Part shown: positions 37,436 to 46,800 of the stretch, one piece after another
How the letters are laid out: every line of letters starts with the position of its first letter
How positions within the stretch are numbered: position 1 is the first letter of the stretch
DNA from: a virus
Length of the DNA stretch: 64,000 nt
Virus record (IMG/VR): IMGVR_UViG_3300042549_008312
Location: 62,001-126,000 of that record
Strand: one strand, 5' to 3'
Notes under the pieces: generated by a model
Database searches by the model: none
Seen by the model: the letters and a program-made list of their open reading frames with translations, nothing else
What the model was told of the DNA's origin: nothing
Made by a program: the position numbers and the translations under genes

Positions 37436-38848
37436 TTATCCTAAATCTGCACTAATTTCTGTCGTTTCTTCTTTATCTTTTTTCAACCCTTCAAGATATT
37501 TTCTTCTACTTTCAACGCTTTGCTGTTGTTTTTGGGTCTCAAAACCTTTTTCAGTTAACATATCATTTGTGTCAATTAAAATTCTTGAGTTGTCAAATAA
37601 ACAATCTTTAAATATCATACCATCATCACCCATACGGTTTTTAAGGATTGATATTGTTGCAACCTTTTGATCTTTTTGTTCAAGGGTTTTACCGATACTC
37701 ATAATAAAGTGAGCAATCTGCGCCTTTTTAAGGTTACCACCCATGTTTTCAGTTTTAACAACCTCAACACTCGTTGAGCTTCTGTTACCCTGGGTTGCGG
37801 TCCAACCAGCAACATTCATCTCGTCTACCATACTTTCAAATGCACGCATGATCTTACCCTCATTTGACCACTCCTCTGAATTTGAGTGCTCTTTCTCCAT
37901 AGAAAGGCAGTCGATGTAGTCTAAGACGAGTATGTCTACTTTAGTGCCCTTAGAATTGATTTTTTTGATTATGTTTTTGATTTTATTTATCGTAACACCA
38001 TCGGCTGGTAATTTCTGTAAATACAAATTATTTTTGTGTTCATCTTTAATCAGTTTAATCTTACTTTGTATTAAAGATTTATTATCAGATAACTCACTAA
38101 GAGGTATAGCAGTTAAAGCTGAAAAGTGTTTTCTTTGCACAGCTTCTTCTTTATCTTCAAAAAATATTTGTAACACAGTTTTACCGCTAAGAAATGCGCT
38201 ACTAGCGACTTTTGTTAAGAAAGTCGTTTTACCAACACCAAGTGGTGCAATAACTAAACCAACCTCACCTTTTGATAGCCCACCTTTTGTGCAACTATCA
38301 ATACCATGAATACCTGTTGGTATTGGATCTCTATAATCTTCTGATAATACCTTGTCTATGTTATCAAATACTAAAATAGGATCTTGTTCTTCCTTAAAGG
38401 TAATAGCATCCTTAATCTTTTTTTCGATTTCATCGTAGTCTGAAATAACACCACGGTCTAATTTTGTTTTTATCTCATTTACAGCAGTACGTATTGACTG
38501 TAATTTACAGAATTTTTTAGCATTATTCTGTGTATTTAAATTACCAACTTTACAATCTTCTATATCGTTGATAGTATCATCTAATTGCGTTCTAAACGCT
38601 TCATGCTCAACAGGAATTTCGTTTTTAACCTCAAGTCTTAATGATGGGAAATTTAATAACACATCATGTTCTTTATGGTAATTCTTAATTATGTGAGCAA
38701 TCTTTTGGAAAGCCTCAGACGGAAAATACTTTGGTTCAATAATATCAATTATTGATTCACCAAATTTGTGGTCTGTAACTATTTCATTAATTAATTGTAA
38801 TTGAAAGTCTTTGCCTAAATCTTCAAAGCTGCTTATTATATTGGCCAT
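37436..38848 (-). CDS. Replicative DNA helicase (DnaB/gp41-like)
   Basis: 470 residues, similar to T4 gp41 (475). The N-terminal helical domain (1-150) is followed by a RecA-like motor with Walker A APLGVGKTT (201-209), a catalytic Glu region (LQIFFEDKEEAVQRKHFSAL), Walker B VDILVLDYIDCL and a Q/R-type motif (GWTATQGNRS). This is the hexameric 5'-3' helicase that unwinds DNA at the fork and should interact with the primase at 7914. It lies 12 bp after the 159-residue gene in the same operon as the FEN nuclease and UvsX. Confidence 0.94.
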   Translation of the reverse strand: MANIISSFEDLGKDFQLQLINEIVTDHKFGESIIDIIEPKYFPSEAFQKIAHIIKNYHKEHDVLLNFPSLRLEVKNEIPVEHEAFRTQLDDTINDIEDCKVGNLNTQNNAKKFCKLQSIRTAVNEIKTKLDRGVISDYDEIEKKIKDAITFKEEQDPILVFDNIDKVLSEDYRDPIPTGIHGIDSCTKGGLSKGEVGLVIAPLGVGKTTFLTKVASSAFLSGKTVLQIFFEDKEEAVQRKHFSALTAIPLSELSDNKSLIQSKIKLIKDEHKNNLYLQKLPADGVTINKIKNIIKKINSKGTKVDILVLDYIDCLSMEKEHSNSEEWSNEGKIMRAFESMVDEMNVAGWTATQGNRSSTSVEVVKTENMGGNLKKAQIAHFIMSIGKTLEQKDQKVATISILKNRMGDDGMIFKDCLFDNSRILIDTNDMLTEKGFETQKQQQSVESRRKYLEGLKKDKEETTEISADLG

Positions 38849-38860
38849 TTAATTTTATTT

Positions 38861-39340
38861 TTATTGTGCTTGTACTTGTGTTTGTGCTTGTAACTGTAAA
38901 TTGTACCCAAGGTATTCTGTATCTAACTCCCTTGTTGGGGTACATAAACATTTTTGAATACGTGTAATCAATTCATAGATGTGTTGACGAACATCAACTG
39001 TGTATCTAACCTTTACAGGATAAATTGTCGCATCCCACTCTCTGTAGGCAATTACATTACCATCGTGTTTAACCACAATTCTCATCATGTCTTTAGAGGT
39101 ATTTTGTTCGTAGCCTGGTGTTTCCAAAAAATATCTTTGGTGTTCAGTCATGAAGTCTAATGCTCTGTCTTTTAGGACACTTTTAATTAACTCAACGTTT
39201 TCGTCAACTGCATATTTAAAGTTCATTGAGTTTATCGCTTTGTTATTAAAACCGATAATGTTAAAGAATCTTTGTACGATAATGTTGTCGTTTAGATAAA
39301 GTGTAAATTCAAATTTACGTTGTTCTCTTTTTTCTTCCAT
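38861..39340 (-). CDS. Uncharacterised protein in the replication operon
   Basis: 159 residues from the ATG at 39340, which lies one base after the stop of the FEN gene; an upstream in-frame ATG at 39367 would add nine residues. The protein is charged and mixed alpha/beta (FEFTLYLNDNIIVQRFFNII) and ends in a Q-rich tail (LQLQAQTQVQAQ). Position between the 5' nuclease and the helicase suggests a replication accessory protein. A helicase loader such as gp59 is imaginable, but no sequence feature proves it. Confidence 0.7.
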   Translation of the reverse strand: MEEKREQRKFEFTLYLNDNIIVQRFFNIIGFNNKAINSMNFKYAVDENVELIKSVLKDRALDFMTEHQRYFLETPGYEQNTSKDMMRIVVKHDGNVIAYREWDATIYPVKVRYTVDVRQHIYELITRIQKCLCTPTRELDTEYLGYNLQLQAQTQVQAQ

Positions 39341-39341
39341 G

Positions 39342-40397
39342 TTATTTGTTTTTTGTATTGTATGCATTTTCTTCTTTTTTTATAATAGTAATAAAAGAAC
39401 TCCAGAAAACAAAGAATGAGTCATCATTTCTTGGTAAAAAGTTTAATAATTCATCTTCTTTCATCATTTCCATGATTTTTTTAATACCGCCACGTCCTTC
39501 AGGTGATAAAGTTTCGTTAACCATTTCACTAATAGCTTCCTTTAACTCTTCAGTAACATATGGTTCTTTGAGGTTGATTATTTTATTCATTACCGAAAAA
39601 TAATCAGTTCCGTATGTACCCCATTTAGTTTCACCGTTAATAATCGTGTTTAACGTTTTATCATTCGGTTTTTCAATTAATAGTTCTTTTGTTCTATCAA
39701 TAACCCAATCCTGGTTAACGGTTTGTTTTTTTATTTCTGGAAAATATTTTAATACTGTTTTTTCAGCAATATTTTGTAAACCAGATATATTATCACTTGT
39801 ATCCCCAGCAATCATTTTAATGATACCAACATTTGAATAATGGTAATCAAAATAGGTGTCAAAATTATCCATATTGATCATAACCTTAGCACCTTTTATT
39901 GTCAAACACACTTTTGTATTTTCATCCAATAATTGTAGTAAATCACGATCATTTGTGTAAACAATCTTACTCTCATTAACTGAGTTCATTGAATAGTATG
40001 CTATACCGTCATCAGCTTCACATCCATCAATTTCAACCTGTCTAATTGATAATTCCTCTAGGTATTGTTTGATTCGGATTCTTTGTCGGTCCAAATCGTG
40101 TTTTTCATCAATCGTTACTTTATTATCACGGTTTTGCTTGTAGTATGGGTAGTAACCTTGTCTATATTCTTTAGAACCTTTACCTTCCCAAAACACAACA
40201 ACTTTTGTAACTGCGTAATCTTGATAGAACCTCTTAATGGTATTAATAAAATGGAATATGGTACCAACGCTACCTTCTTTTCCTTGAAGTTGCTTGGTAC
40301 CATGAAACCCTTGTTTTAGTAAATATTCACCATCTATAAGTAATGAGTTAATAGTAGTATTAACTTTATTACGCCTTATGGGTTTATTAATCTTCAT
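39342..40397 (-). CDS. 5'-3' exonuclease / RNase H (FEN family, T4 Rnh-like)
   Basis: 351 residues, against 305 for T4 RNase H. The acidic metal-binding residues of the FEN family are visible: D22 (LLIDGEYL), E127/D129/D130 (GCEADDGIAYY), D150/D152 (YTNDRDLLQLL) and D199/D202 (AGDTSDNISGL). It also has the helix-hairpin-helix region after residue 200. It should remove RNA primers from lagging-strand fragments. Its start overlaps the uvsX stop by 11 bp. Confidence 0.93.
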   Translation of the reverse strand: MKINKPIRRNKVNTTINSLLIDGEYLLKQGFHGTKQLQGKEGSVGTIFHFINTIKRFYQDYAVTKVVVFWEGKGSKEYRQGYYPYYKQNRDNKVTIDEKHDLDRQRIRIKQYLEELSIRQVEIDGCEADDGIAYYSMNSVNESKIVYTNDRDLLQLLDENTKVCLTIKGAKVMINMDNFDTYFDYHYSNVGIIKMIAGDTSDNISGLQNIAEKTVLKYFPEIKKQTVNQDWVIDRTKELLIEKPNDKTLNTIINGETKWGTYGTDYFSVMNKIINLKEPYVTEELKEAISEMVNETLSPEGRGGIKKIMEMMKEDELLNFLPRNDDSFFVFWSSFITIIKKEENAYNTKNK

Positions 40398-41403
40398 CGG
40401 AATAAGAGATTTTTTGGTTAACCTCGTATTCCTCTAACTCAAAGTTAGCATCATCTATTTTACTAGCCCAGTACTCAAAAGTTTCTTTTTTGTACAAGTC
40501 TAACGCTACTTTATTATCACGTTTGTCATCTGTGATGAATCCGTGTGGTGTAACAATAATTTTTGAGTCAGCGTAACCAAGACCATTGATATGGTTTTTG
40601 TCTACAGTAACTTTGGTTCTTGTTGCAAAGTTAATTTTTCTACCTTTACTTGTTGCATCAATTTTGTTGATACCACCATCAGCTTCATTACCAAAACGGA
40701 AAACTAATGTAGCTGCCTGGTAAATAGCCTCACCACCTTTTGGTTTCATCTTAGGTTGACCCATTGGTGAATCTGGAAGTCTTACCCATGGTAAGTTACA
40801 TACAACAAAACCGTTTAAGTATGGTGATGTTTCTTTACGGCTGTTATTGATTCTTTGGTTAATACCCATATTAATCTTTTCAGCCAACGCACCTGCGGTA
40901 TGTTGTTTACCACCTTTACCTTCCCATGTCATTTTACATGGTACTGAACCAACTGAATCCCAGAAGAAACAAACATCATAAGGTAAATCACCTTTTGCTT
41001 GCATGTCTAAAACCTCATTGATGTAATCTGTAACTTGTTCAATGTAATTGAAATCGTCACGGTAAAGGAAAAATCCATCCCATTCACCAGTCTCTTCGTT
41101 TCTTGAACAATCCAAACCCATAAGTTGGCAGTGTTCAAAACTCCATTTCTTTTCAGTTACCAAATAAACTGGTAAGATACCCTTTCTTTGGGCATCAACT
41201 GACGCTGCAATTAATGCACTTGTTTTACCAGTGTTGGTATGACCAAGTAACATGTTAATGTGACCCATACACGGACCTGGAACGCCAGATGCCTCTAAAA
41301 AGGCTTCACCACAACTCAGAAATAAGTCTGATTTGTATTTAGTTGTCGTACTCATTTTCTTTTTGAGATCATCAAAAGAAAATTCTTTTTTCTTTACTGC
41401 CAT
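40387..41403 (-). CDS. uvsX: UvsX-like RecA recombinase
   Basis: 338 residues, a little shorter than T4 UvsX (391). Walker A is GHTNTGKT (54-61); Walker B is VCFFWDSVGS with D149; a RecA-type L1/L2 region follows (SPMGQPKMKPKGGEAIYQAA). It should coat ssDNA made by gp46/47 and carry out strand invasion to start recombination-dependent replication. The C-terminus is acidic (DANFELEEYEV...YSDED), as in RecA proteins. An 84-bp gap with a hairpin structure separates it from the SSB gene. Confidence 0.94.
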   Translation of the reverse strand: MAVKKKEFSFDDLKKKMSTTTKYKSDLFLSCGEAFLEASGVPGPCMGHINMLLGHTNTGKTSALIAASVDAQRKGILPVYLVTEKKWSFEHCQLMGLDCSRNEETGEWDGFFLYRDDFNYIEQVTDYINEVLDMQAKGDLPYDVCFFWDSVGSVPCKMTWEGKGGKQHTAGALAEKINMGINQRINNSRKETSPYLNGFVVCNLPWVRLPDSPMGQPKMKPKGGEAIYQAATLVFRFGNEADGGINKIDATSKGRKINFATRTKVTVDKNHINGLGYADSKIIVTPHGFITDDKRDNKVALDLYKKETFEYWASKIDDANFELEEYEVNQKISYSDED

Positions 41404-41419
41404 ATAATATTTAATGTTT

Positions 41420-41473
41420 AAAAAAAAACATGGACAAGTACTTGGACATAATGTCCATGTTAATGTCCATGTT
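41420..41473 (-). terminator. Terminator/attenuator with competing stems between SSB and uvsX
   Basis: On the coding strand, AACATGGAC occurs twice (41473-41465 and 41461-41453), and either copy can pair with the downstream GTCCATGTT (41435-41427), which leads into a run of eight T. A third alternative is the palindrome TGGACAT-T-ATGTCCA (41457-41443). This can act as a rho-independent terminator after the SSB gene; the duplicated arm makes alternative folding possible, so some read-through into uvsX may be controlled here. Confidence 0.72.
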
Positions 41474-41487
41474 TATAAGTTTTATTT

Positions 41488-42438
41488 TTAGAATGGTAAA
41501 TCGTCAATCTTTAACTGACCCGCTGGTGCGCTTTCTTCTTCTTCTTCAACACCACCATCAATATCAGTATCTTCTTCAGACATAGCAACTGGTGCTGGTG
41601 TCTCATACTTAGCTTTAGGTGTTGGTGCTGAAGTTCCTGTGTAGGTACTAACACCATCTTCAACTTTAGCGATAAAGCATTTTTGCTCAGCATCCCACAT
41701 TGGTTCACTACCTTCCGCAACAATGTTTAAATATTCAACAGATTTTTTCTTGAAGACATCAGTCCATGCCATTGGATTGCTTAACCACTCAACTGATTGG
41801 TTTTCGTCCTCAGACAATTTAGACTCTCTATCAGGGATGATAGATGCAACTTTAGTAAAACCAACTTTGCTGTCTTTTGATTTATCTCTAAGCATAGAGA
41901 TTGTAATGTCGAAACCTTCGAATGGGTTCCAGAATGCACCGTATTTTTTAACAAGTGGTGCAATTTTGTCCATAATACCTGAACCGTCTTGTACTGCTGG
42001 GAATCTCCAGAATTTTACACCTTCATGCTCTTTACCACGTTCGATAACACGAACAATAAAGAACTGGCGTGATTTGTAGTTGATGGCCAATTTCTTGTCT
42101 TCTTTGTCCGCACTCTTCATTAAGAATTTGTACATCTCATTCAAAGGAGATTCGTCACCATCTTGTGATGGATCATAAAGTTTTGTCCATCTCTTACCAA
42201 TTTTTAGGTTGTGGAAATAACCAACTTTGTACCATTTGGTAGGATCGTCTTGGTTAGGAAGAATCCTAACTGATTTTTCACCACTTTGTGCACCCTCATC
42301 AAGTGCAATTGTGAAATACTTTGTTAAGTCGACAGAACTAGATTGGGTAGTCTGTGTTGTTTTCGACTTTGCTTTTTCATAGTCGGCCAGAGTGTCTGTT
42401 GCGGCCTTGGACCAATCGATTTTTTTGTAGTCAATCAT
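41488..42438 (-). CDS. gp32-like single-stranded DNA-binding protein
   Basis: 316 residues from the ATG at 42438. The open frame extends upstream to 42483, but that adds a hydrophobic stretch (MGFLFLILYHK) unlike an SSB, so the internal MIDYKKIDW start is preferred. Core similarity to gp32 is seen in WYKVGYFHNLKIGKRW and VRVIERGKEHEGVKFWRFP. The C-terminus is strongly acidic and ends DDLPF, like the protein-interaction tip of bacterial SSBs and gp32. No zinc-binding cysteine cluster as in T4 gp32 is visible. It heads the replication block and should coordinate UvsX, helicase and nucleases. Confidence 0.9.
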   Translation of the reverse strand: MIDYKKIDWSKAATDTLADYEKAKSKTTQTTQSSSVDLTKYFTIALDEGAQSGEKSVRILPNQDDPTKWYKVGYFHNLKIGKRWTKLYDPSQDGDESPLNEMYKFLMKSADKEDKKLAINYKSRQFFIVRVIERGKEHEGVKFWRFPAVQDGSGIMDKIAPLVKKYGAFWNPFEGFDITISMLRDKSKDSKVGFTKVASIIPDRESKLSEDENQSVEWLSNPMAWTDVFKKKSVEYLNIVAEGSEPMWDAEQKCFIAKVEDGVSTYTGTSAPTPKAKYETPAPVAMSEEDTDIDGGVEEEEESAPAGQLKIDDLPF

Positions 42439-42471
42439 AAATATATAAATTTTATGGTACAATATTAAGAA

Positions 42472-42500
42472 CAAAAAACCCAAAAAACAAACTTCTGGGG
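42472..42500 (-). terminator. Probable terminator after the 101-residue gene
   Basis: The coding strand reads CCCAGAA, a 7-base T/G loop, then TTTTGGG followed by six T. The 7-bp stem includes one G-T pair. It lies 17 bp after the stop at 42517 and would separate the tail-associated small genes from the SSB gene. Medium strength. Confidence 0.5.
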
Positions 42501-42516
42501 AAATATTTTTAAAATA

Positions 42517-42822
42517 TTAGAAAATTGACTTGTACTTTTTGATACCAAACACTAATAAACCTCTGTAAACACTAGTAGTTTCATTCAGACTTGCGTTTAC
42601 CGCTGTAACCTCTAAAGACTGTAATGGTATTTCAATCATACCCATCATTGAGAACGTTATGTCATCAACACCGTTAATTGTTGCAACTATTGTATCGTTT
42701 GTATTACCTAATGTTATAAAACCGTAATATTCTATTGTATAGTCAGCTGTATTTACAAAACCAATTGCTGGATCACCGACAGTTAGTTTTTGTGTAATTA
42801 ATTCTTGTTGTATATTATTCAT
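42517..42822 (-). CDS. Uncharacterised small protein (101 residues)
   Basis: 101 residues, beta-rich, with TIVATINGVDDITFSMMGMI in the middle, as in a small barrel or Ig-like structural subunit. It begins one base after the stop of the 253-residue gene and is followed by a probable terminator. No family recognised. Placement at the end of the first tail block suggests a virion protein. Confidence 0.65.
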   Translation of the reverse strand: MNNIQQELITQKLTVGDPAIGFVNTADYTIEYYGFITLGNTNDTIVATINGVDDITFSMMGMIEIPLQSLEVTAVNASLNETTSVYRGLLVFGIKKYKSIF

Positions 42823-42823
42823 A

Positions 42824-43585
42824 TTAATAATTGCTTACAGGTTTTTCGTTATTATTAGAATTATAGAAACTATTTTTAATGTCCATTTCATTATAATTGT
42901 TCATAAGGTTGTCCATCATAGATAATTTATCTGGTCTATTTTCAAGATCAGTTTGTGTTTTTGCTGAGTTTCCACCCATATACTCATCTTGTGTAACACT
43001 AAAAGGGTAAGAATCTTTAGCCAAAGCTTTTCTTCTTTCCTCTTCGGTTGGTGGTCTCATCAACTCAACTTGTTTTGTTAAAGCGTTCATTTGTTGGATA
43101 ACTGAGTCCATTTTTTGTAAACCCTGTTCAACACCACTAACTTTATTAATTATAGCCTCAATTTTAGAACTAGAATCAACAATTTTTTGCATGATACTAT
43201 CTGTTTTGCCAGCTAATTCCTTGCTTGTATTAACTAAATCAGTCACATCAATTTCGGTGTCACCTTCAGCTGCGGCATCTGGAATCATCTCACCACCTTC
43301 TGGGGTAACAGGAGCTGCTTCCATACCTGGTTCAATACCCATTTCAGCATCTGGAACAGCTGTATCAACACCAACGTCTGTAGCAGGTGCCTCTACACCT
43401 AACTCAGCATCTGGAACAGCGGTATCAACACCAGCATCTGTAGCTGGATCTTCTTCAGTTGGGGCATCGCCCTCAGCTTCATAGAATTTATAATGATGAC
43501 CTTCACCCAATTTTTCTTGGTAAGCCATAATGCTATTAAATCTTTTTACCTCTTCGGATAATACTTTATCTAAATTTTTGTTCAT
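42824..43585 (-). CDS. Acidic protein with a tandem repeat and coiled coil (253 residues)
   Basis: The N-terminal 30 residues are helical and basic; residues about 35-105 are acidic and low complexity, with a 20-residue unit repeated twice (ATD-x-GVDTAVPDAE-x-G); residues about 110-165 form a likely coiled coil (ELAGKTDSIMQKIVDSSSKI, IIQKM-type heptads). The middle is followed by a P-P-T-E-E-E-R-R-K segment. This acidic-plus-coiled-coil layout recalls phage scaffold or core proteins, but there is no specific motif. Its ATG overlaps the stop of the 75-residue gene by four bases. Confidence 0.68.
   Translation of the reverse strand: MNKNLDKVLSEEVKRFNSIMAYQEKLGEGHHYKFYEAEGDAPTEEDPATDAGVDTAVPDAELGVEAPATDVGVDTAVPDAEMGIEPGMEAAPVTPEGGEMIPDAAAEGDTEIDVTDLVNTSKELAGKTDSIMQKIVDSSSKIEAIINKVSGVEQGLQKMDSVIQQMNALTKQVELMRPPTEEERRKALAKDSYPFSVTQDEYMGGNSAKTQTDLENRPDKLSMMDNLMNNYNEMDIKNSFYNSNNNEKPVSNY
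43344..43463 (-). repeat. 60-bp tandem duplication within the 253-residue gene
   Basis: Two adjacent 60-bp units (starting near 43344 and 43404) share most bases and keep the reading frame. They encode two copies of a 20-residue acidic unit. Confidence 0.8.
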
Positions 43586-43809
43586 CTTAAATATGTTTTA
43601 CGACTGTGACTTATTGGTGATTCTTCTCTTAGTAATTCTCTACCATCTTCCATCATTAATTTCTTCTCAATCAATGTTCTTTCAATTAAACCGTCTTTTG
43701 TTTTTACATAACAAACACCAGTTTTAATATCACAAACTTCTTCACCGATTTGTGCCTCTTCAATTTTTTTACCTAAAAATTGGTCTAATTTACTATTAAA
43801 ATTGCTCAT
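43582..43809 (-). CDS. Uncharacterised small protein (75 residues)
   Basis: 75 residues, charged, with CDIKTGVCYVKTKDGLIERT in the middle and a basic C-terminus (HSRKTYLR). Two cysteines flank a short turn (C-D-I-K-T-G-V-C), which could form a disulfide or bind a metal, but no partner cysteines are present. It is preceded by an ATATTTAT element and coupled to the next gene by an ATGA overlap. Role unknown. Confidence 0.65.
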   Translation of the reverse strand: MSNFNSKLDQFLGKKIEEAQIGEEVCDIKTGVCYVKTKDGLIERTLIEKKLMMEDGRELLREESPISHSRKTYLR

Positions 43810-43824
43810 ACGCTTTTATTTACT

Positions 43825-43832
43825 ATAAATAT
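43825..43832 (-). promoter_or_regulatory. ATATTTAT element upstream of the 75-residue gene
   Basis: The coding strand reads CAGATATTTATAGTAAAT, 15 bases from the octamer to the ATG at 43809, in a 77-bp gap after the giant hub gene. Candidate phage promoter. Confidence 0.38.
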
Positions 43833-43839
43833 CTGATAT

Positions 43840-43866
43840 TTTAATAAAAGTTGGTATTACACCAAA
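43840..43866 (-). terminator. Weak hairpin after the hub gene
   Basis: The coding strand forms TTGGT-GTAAT-ACCAA followed by CTTTTATT. The 5-bp stem is short, but it lies directly after the stop of the 2471-residue gene and before an ATATTTAT element, where a terminator would make sense. Confidence 0.35.
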
Positions 43867-43886
43867 CTTATTCTAATTACCTTATT

Positions 43887-46800
43887 TTACCATTTTAACT
43901 TATCACTTGAGTTATTCATTTGTTTAAGATAATCAACCGCTGTTTCGCTTCTTACCCATACTTCAAATTGTTCAGCTTTAGCACCAATATGATAATTTTT
44001 AAACTGTTCACTCAGGTTGTCACCTTTTTTATCATTACATCCAGCACAAACCTCAACAATATTAGCAAAAAGAAATGCTGCTAAATAAGCGTTTAATTCT
44101 TCTGGTTTTAAATTTGCAACTTTATCACCCTCTTTACCTCTCTTTGTAACTTTTGCACCTGACGTATCAATAGTTGACAATTTATTTTTATACGCATCAC
44201 GGAATCTATCTGTATTGTTTTTCCAAGCACCTTCAGTCATATAAATCATCTGTGCAGCTACGGTTAATCCGATAATTTTAAAAGCTTCTTCAGTATCTTT
44301 TATTCCACCACCAATATATTTTGCGTTCCATTGTATTAAACCTAAAGATGCAAAACCATTTTCATCTTTTGGGTTTGTGGAATATGGGTTAAATGTACCA
44401 CCAGTTTCTTTATGTATATTACCTAAAACAGCTGCTACCTCAATTTTAGAAAAACCTTTACCCTTTAGGTAATTTTTAATTTCAATTTTATTAGCCTCAG
44501 TTTCAGCAGGTGTTACTGTTTTTACATCAGGGGATGCACTGTTAAAACTTAAATAAGATTCTGGGTCTTCATCACCATCTTTATTAATTGCAAAATAAGA
44601 ATCCTTATTAGTCGCAACAACTTTACGAATTTCAAGATGTAAGTGAGGACCAGTACTTTTACCTATATTACCACTTTTAGCTATAATATCACCAGCACTA
44701 ACAGTGGCACCAGCGCTTGTATTAATTGATGAAACGTGGCCATATAACGTTGATATACCTTTATCTTGGTGTGAAATTATAACTACCTGTCCATAACCAG
44801 TTGAGTCACCGACATATACCACTTTACCAGGTAAAACTGAGAACACTGGAGTACCAACTGGTGTGGATAAATCAATACCTCTATGGAAATCTGGTTCACC
44901 ATTAAGAACCCTATTACCGTAACCAGAACCAATGGTAATAGATTTTAAAGGATCAACCCATCCACTTACCTTTGTTTTTTTACCGTTTGATAATTTTTTA
45001 GTTGGTGGTATATAAATTTCTTTACTAGTAATATCTTTATCAAGTATCGTATAAGCTTTTGGAAACTCTTTAGTACCCAAAACATCTTTATTAATGTAAC
45101 TCCTTACAGTTCTTTCTAAAACTATTTTTGATTTTATCTGATCCTCAAGACCTATGGCTATAAAGCTAATGTATGAGTTACCGTTACTAATAGCACCCAA
45201 TACATCCGCTTGATATTGTGTGGAGCCAGATAATTCACCAGTTGGTATAAAAGGGTCACCATATGTTGTGAGATACTTAAGTTTACCATTAGTATTTTGA
45301 CTTTGTGTTGTCCCAGTTGCTGTCCCAAAACCAAGTACAACAGGTACACTATCATTATTATCCAGATAACCAGTTTTATAATTATTATAGGTGCCAATTT
45401 TTTTATAGATACCAAGATTGTTAATAACCCCAATATTATCTCTATCTGTTGTTACTATAGGATAACCATCTGTTGTGACATAAGGGGTATAAACCTCAAC
45501 AATCATTTCAGTGGTGTTTTGGAATTTTAAACCATTAACTATTATTTGTGGTTTTACACCATTATTTCCCACATAAAATGTTGAATACCTCTCTTTTATA
45601 GTACCAGAATTAGTAGGTATAGTTGAAGGTTGAACACCTGACTTAAAGTAAGTACCATCACTACCCTGCAATGGATTATTACCATAATATGATCTACTAT
45701 TATTAACAGGGCTTTTAATTATTTGATAACCAGAAACCCCATTGTACTGCGCATCAATAGCTTCATACCTATTTGTGGCACTATTTAAATATTTAACAAC
45801 AGCAAAATATTTTTGATCAGTTTTAATACCAGTAATTGATGCTGCGTCAAAATCAACAAATTGATCACCAGGGTTATTTTTTAATAAATTTAACAAGGAA
45901 GGGTTTATTTTACTCGGTACTGAACCCTTTGTTTTAAACACATCATTTGTTAAACGATATCTACTAAAACCTTGTAATTCAGTAAAATTATTTGCTGGTT
46001 TATCTGAAACCCAATATGCCGAACCGATAAAATCATTTTTACTTTCATTAGAATGTGTACTTGGTATTTCGATATCAGAAGGGTATGTTATGGTTATTCC
46101 AGTTATTGTGGCAGTTGCATCTTCGGCTATAACACCACCAGCTGCTGTTGTAATTAATGTTGTTTTAATACCTGTTAATGGTTGGTCGTGTTCTAAATAT
46201 TTAAAAACGTTGTTATCACCCCCCTCTAAAGTTGTTTTTGCGAATTCAGATAGTATTTCTTCATATGCTGTGTTGACTGTTGAGTATTCGCTTAATAAAT
46301 TATATAATGATGTATCAACTCCTAATTTAACAGACATATCATATAAAACAATGTCCATAAAATATTTAATTGCTGTTGCTGGATCTGAACTACCAGATAA
46401 TGTGTAAGCGTTATTATATAGGTACGCAATTAAAGCTTTTATTAATAACTTATTATTCTGATCACCATTTGTCATTAAACGTAGATAGGCAGCTGTTACC
46501 CATAAACCGCTATAGTTTACATAAAGGCCAGGATTTGCTGTTGTTGCTTGTGAAAATATACCATATTCATTATCAGTACCGTTGGTTTCTCTATTGTTAT
46601 ATGCGTAAACTTGTCCACTTGTTGGTACTTGTAATCTACTATTAGGATCAATATAACCAGCAGCTTCAGCATTAGCTTGTGCAGTTTTAAGTAATTGTTG
46701 TAATATAGAGGTGTTTGCCGTTGGTTTTTTTGATATTGGTTGTCTAACACCTTTAAACGTTGTTGTCATATTATTAGGTGTTATTTTATGGCTTACATTT

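Noticed and set aside
43863-43870. TAAGTTTG as a Bacteroidota -7 promoter element
   Set aside because: It fits TAnnTTTG but has no TTTG at a suitable upstream distance and overlaps a small hairpin; the nearby ATATTTAT element is a better candidate.
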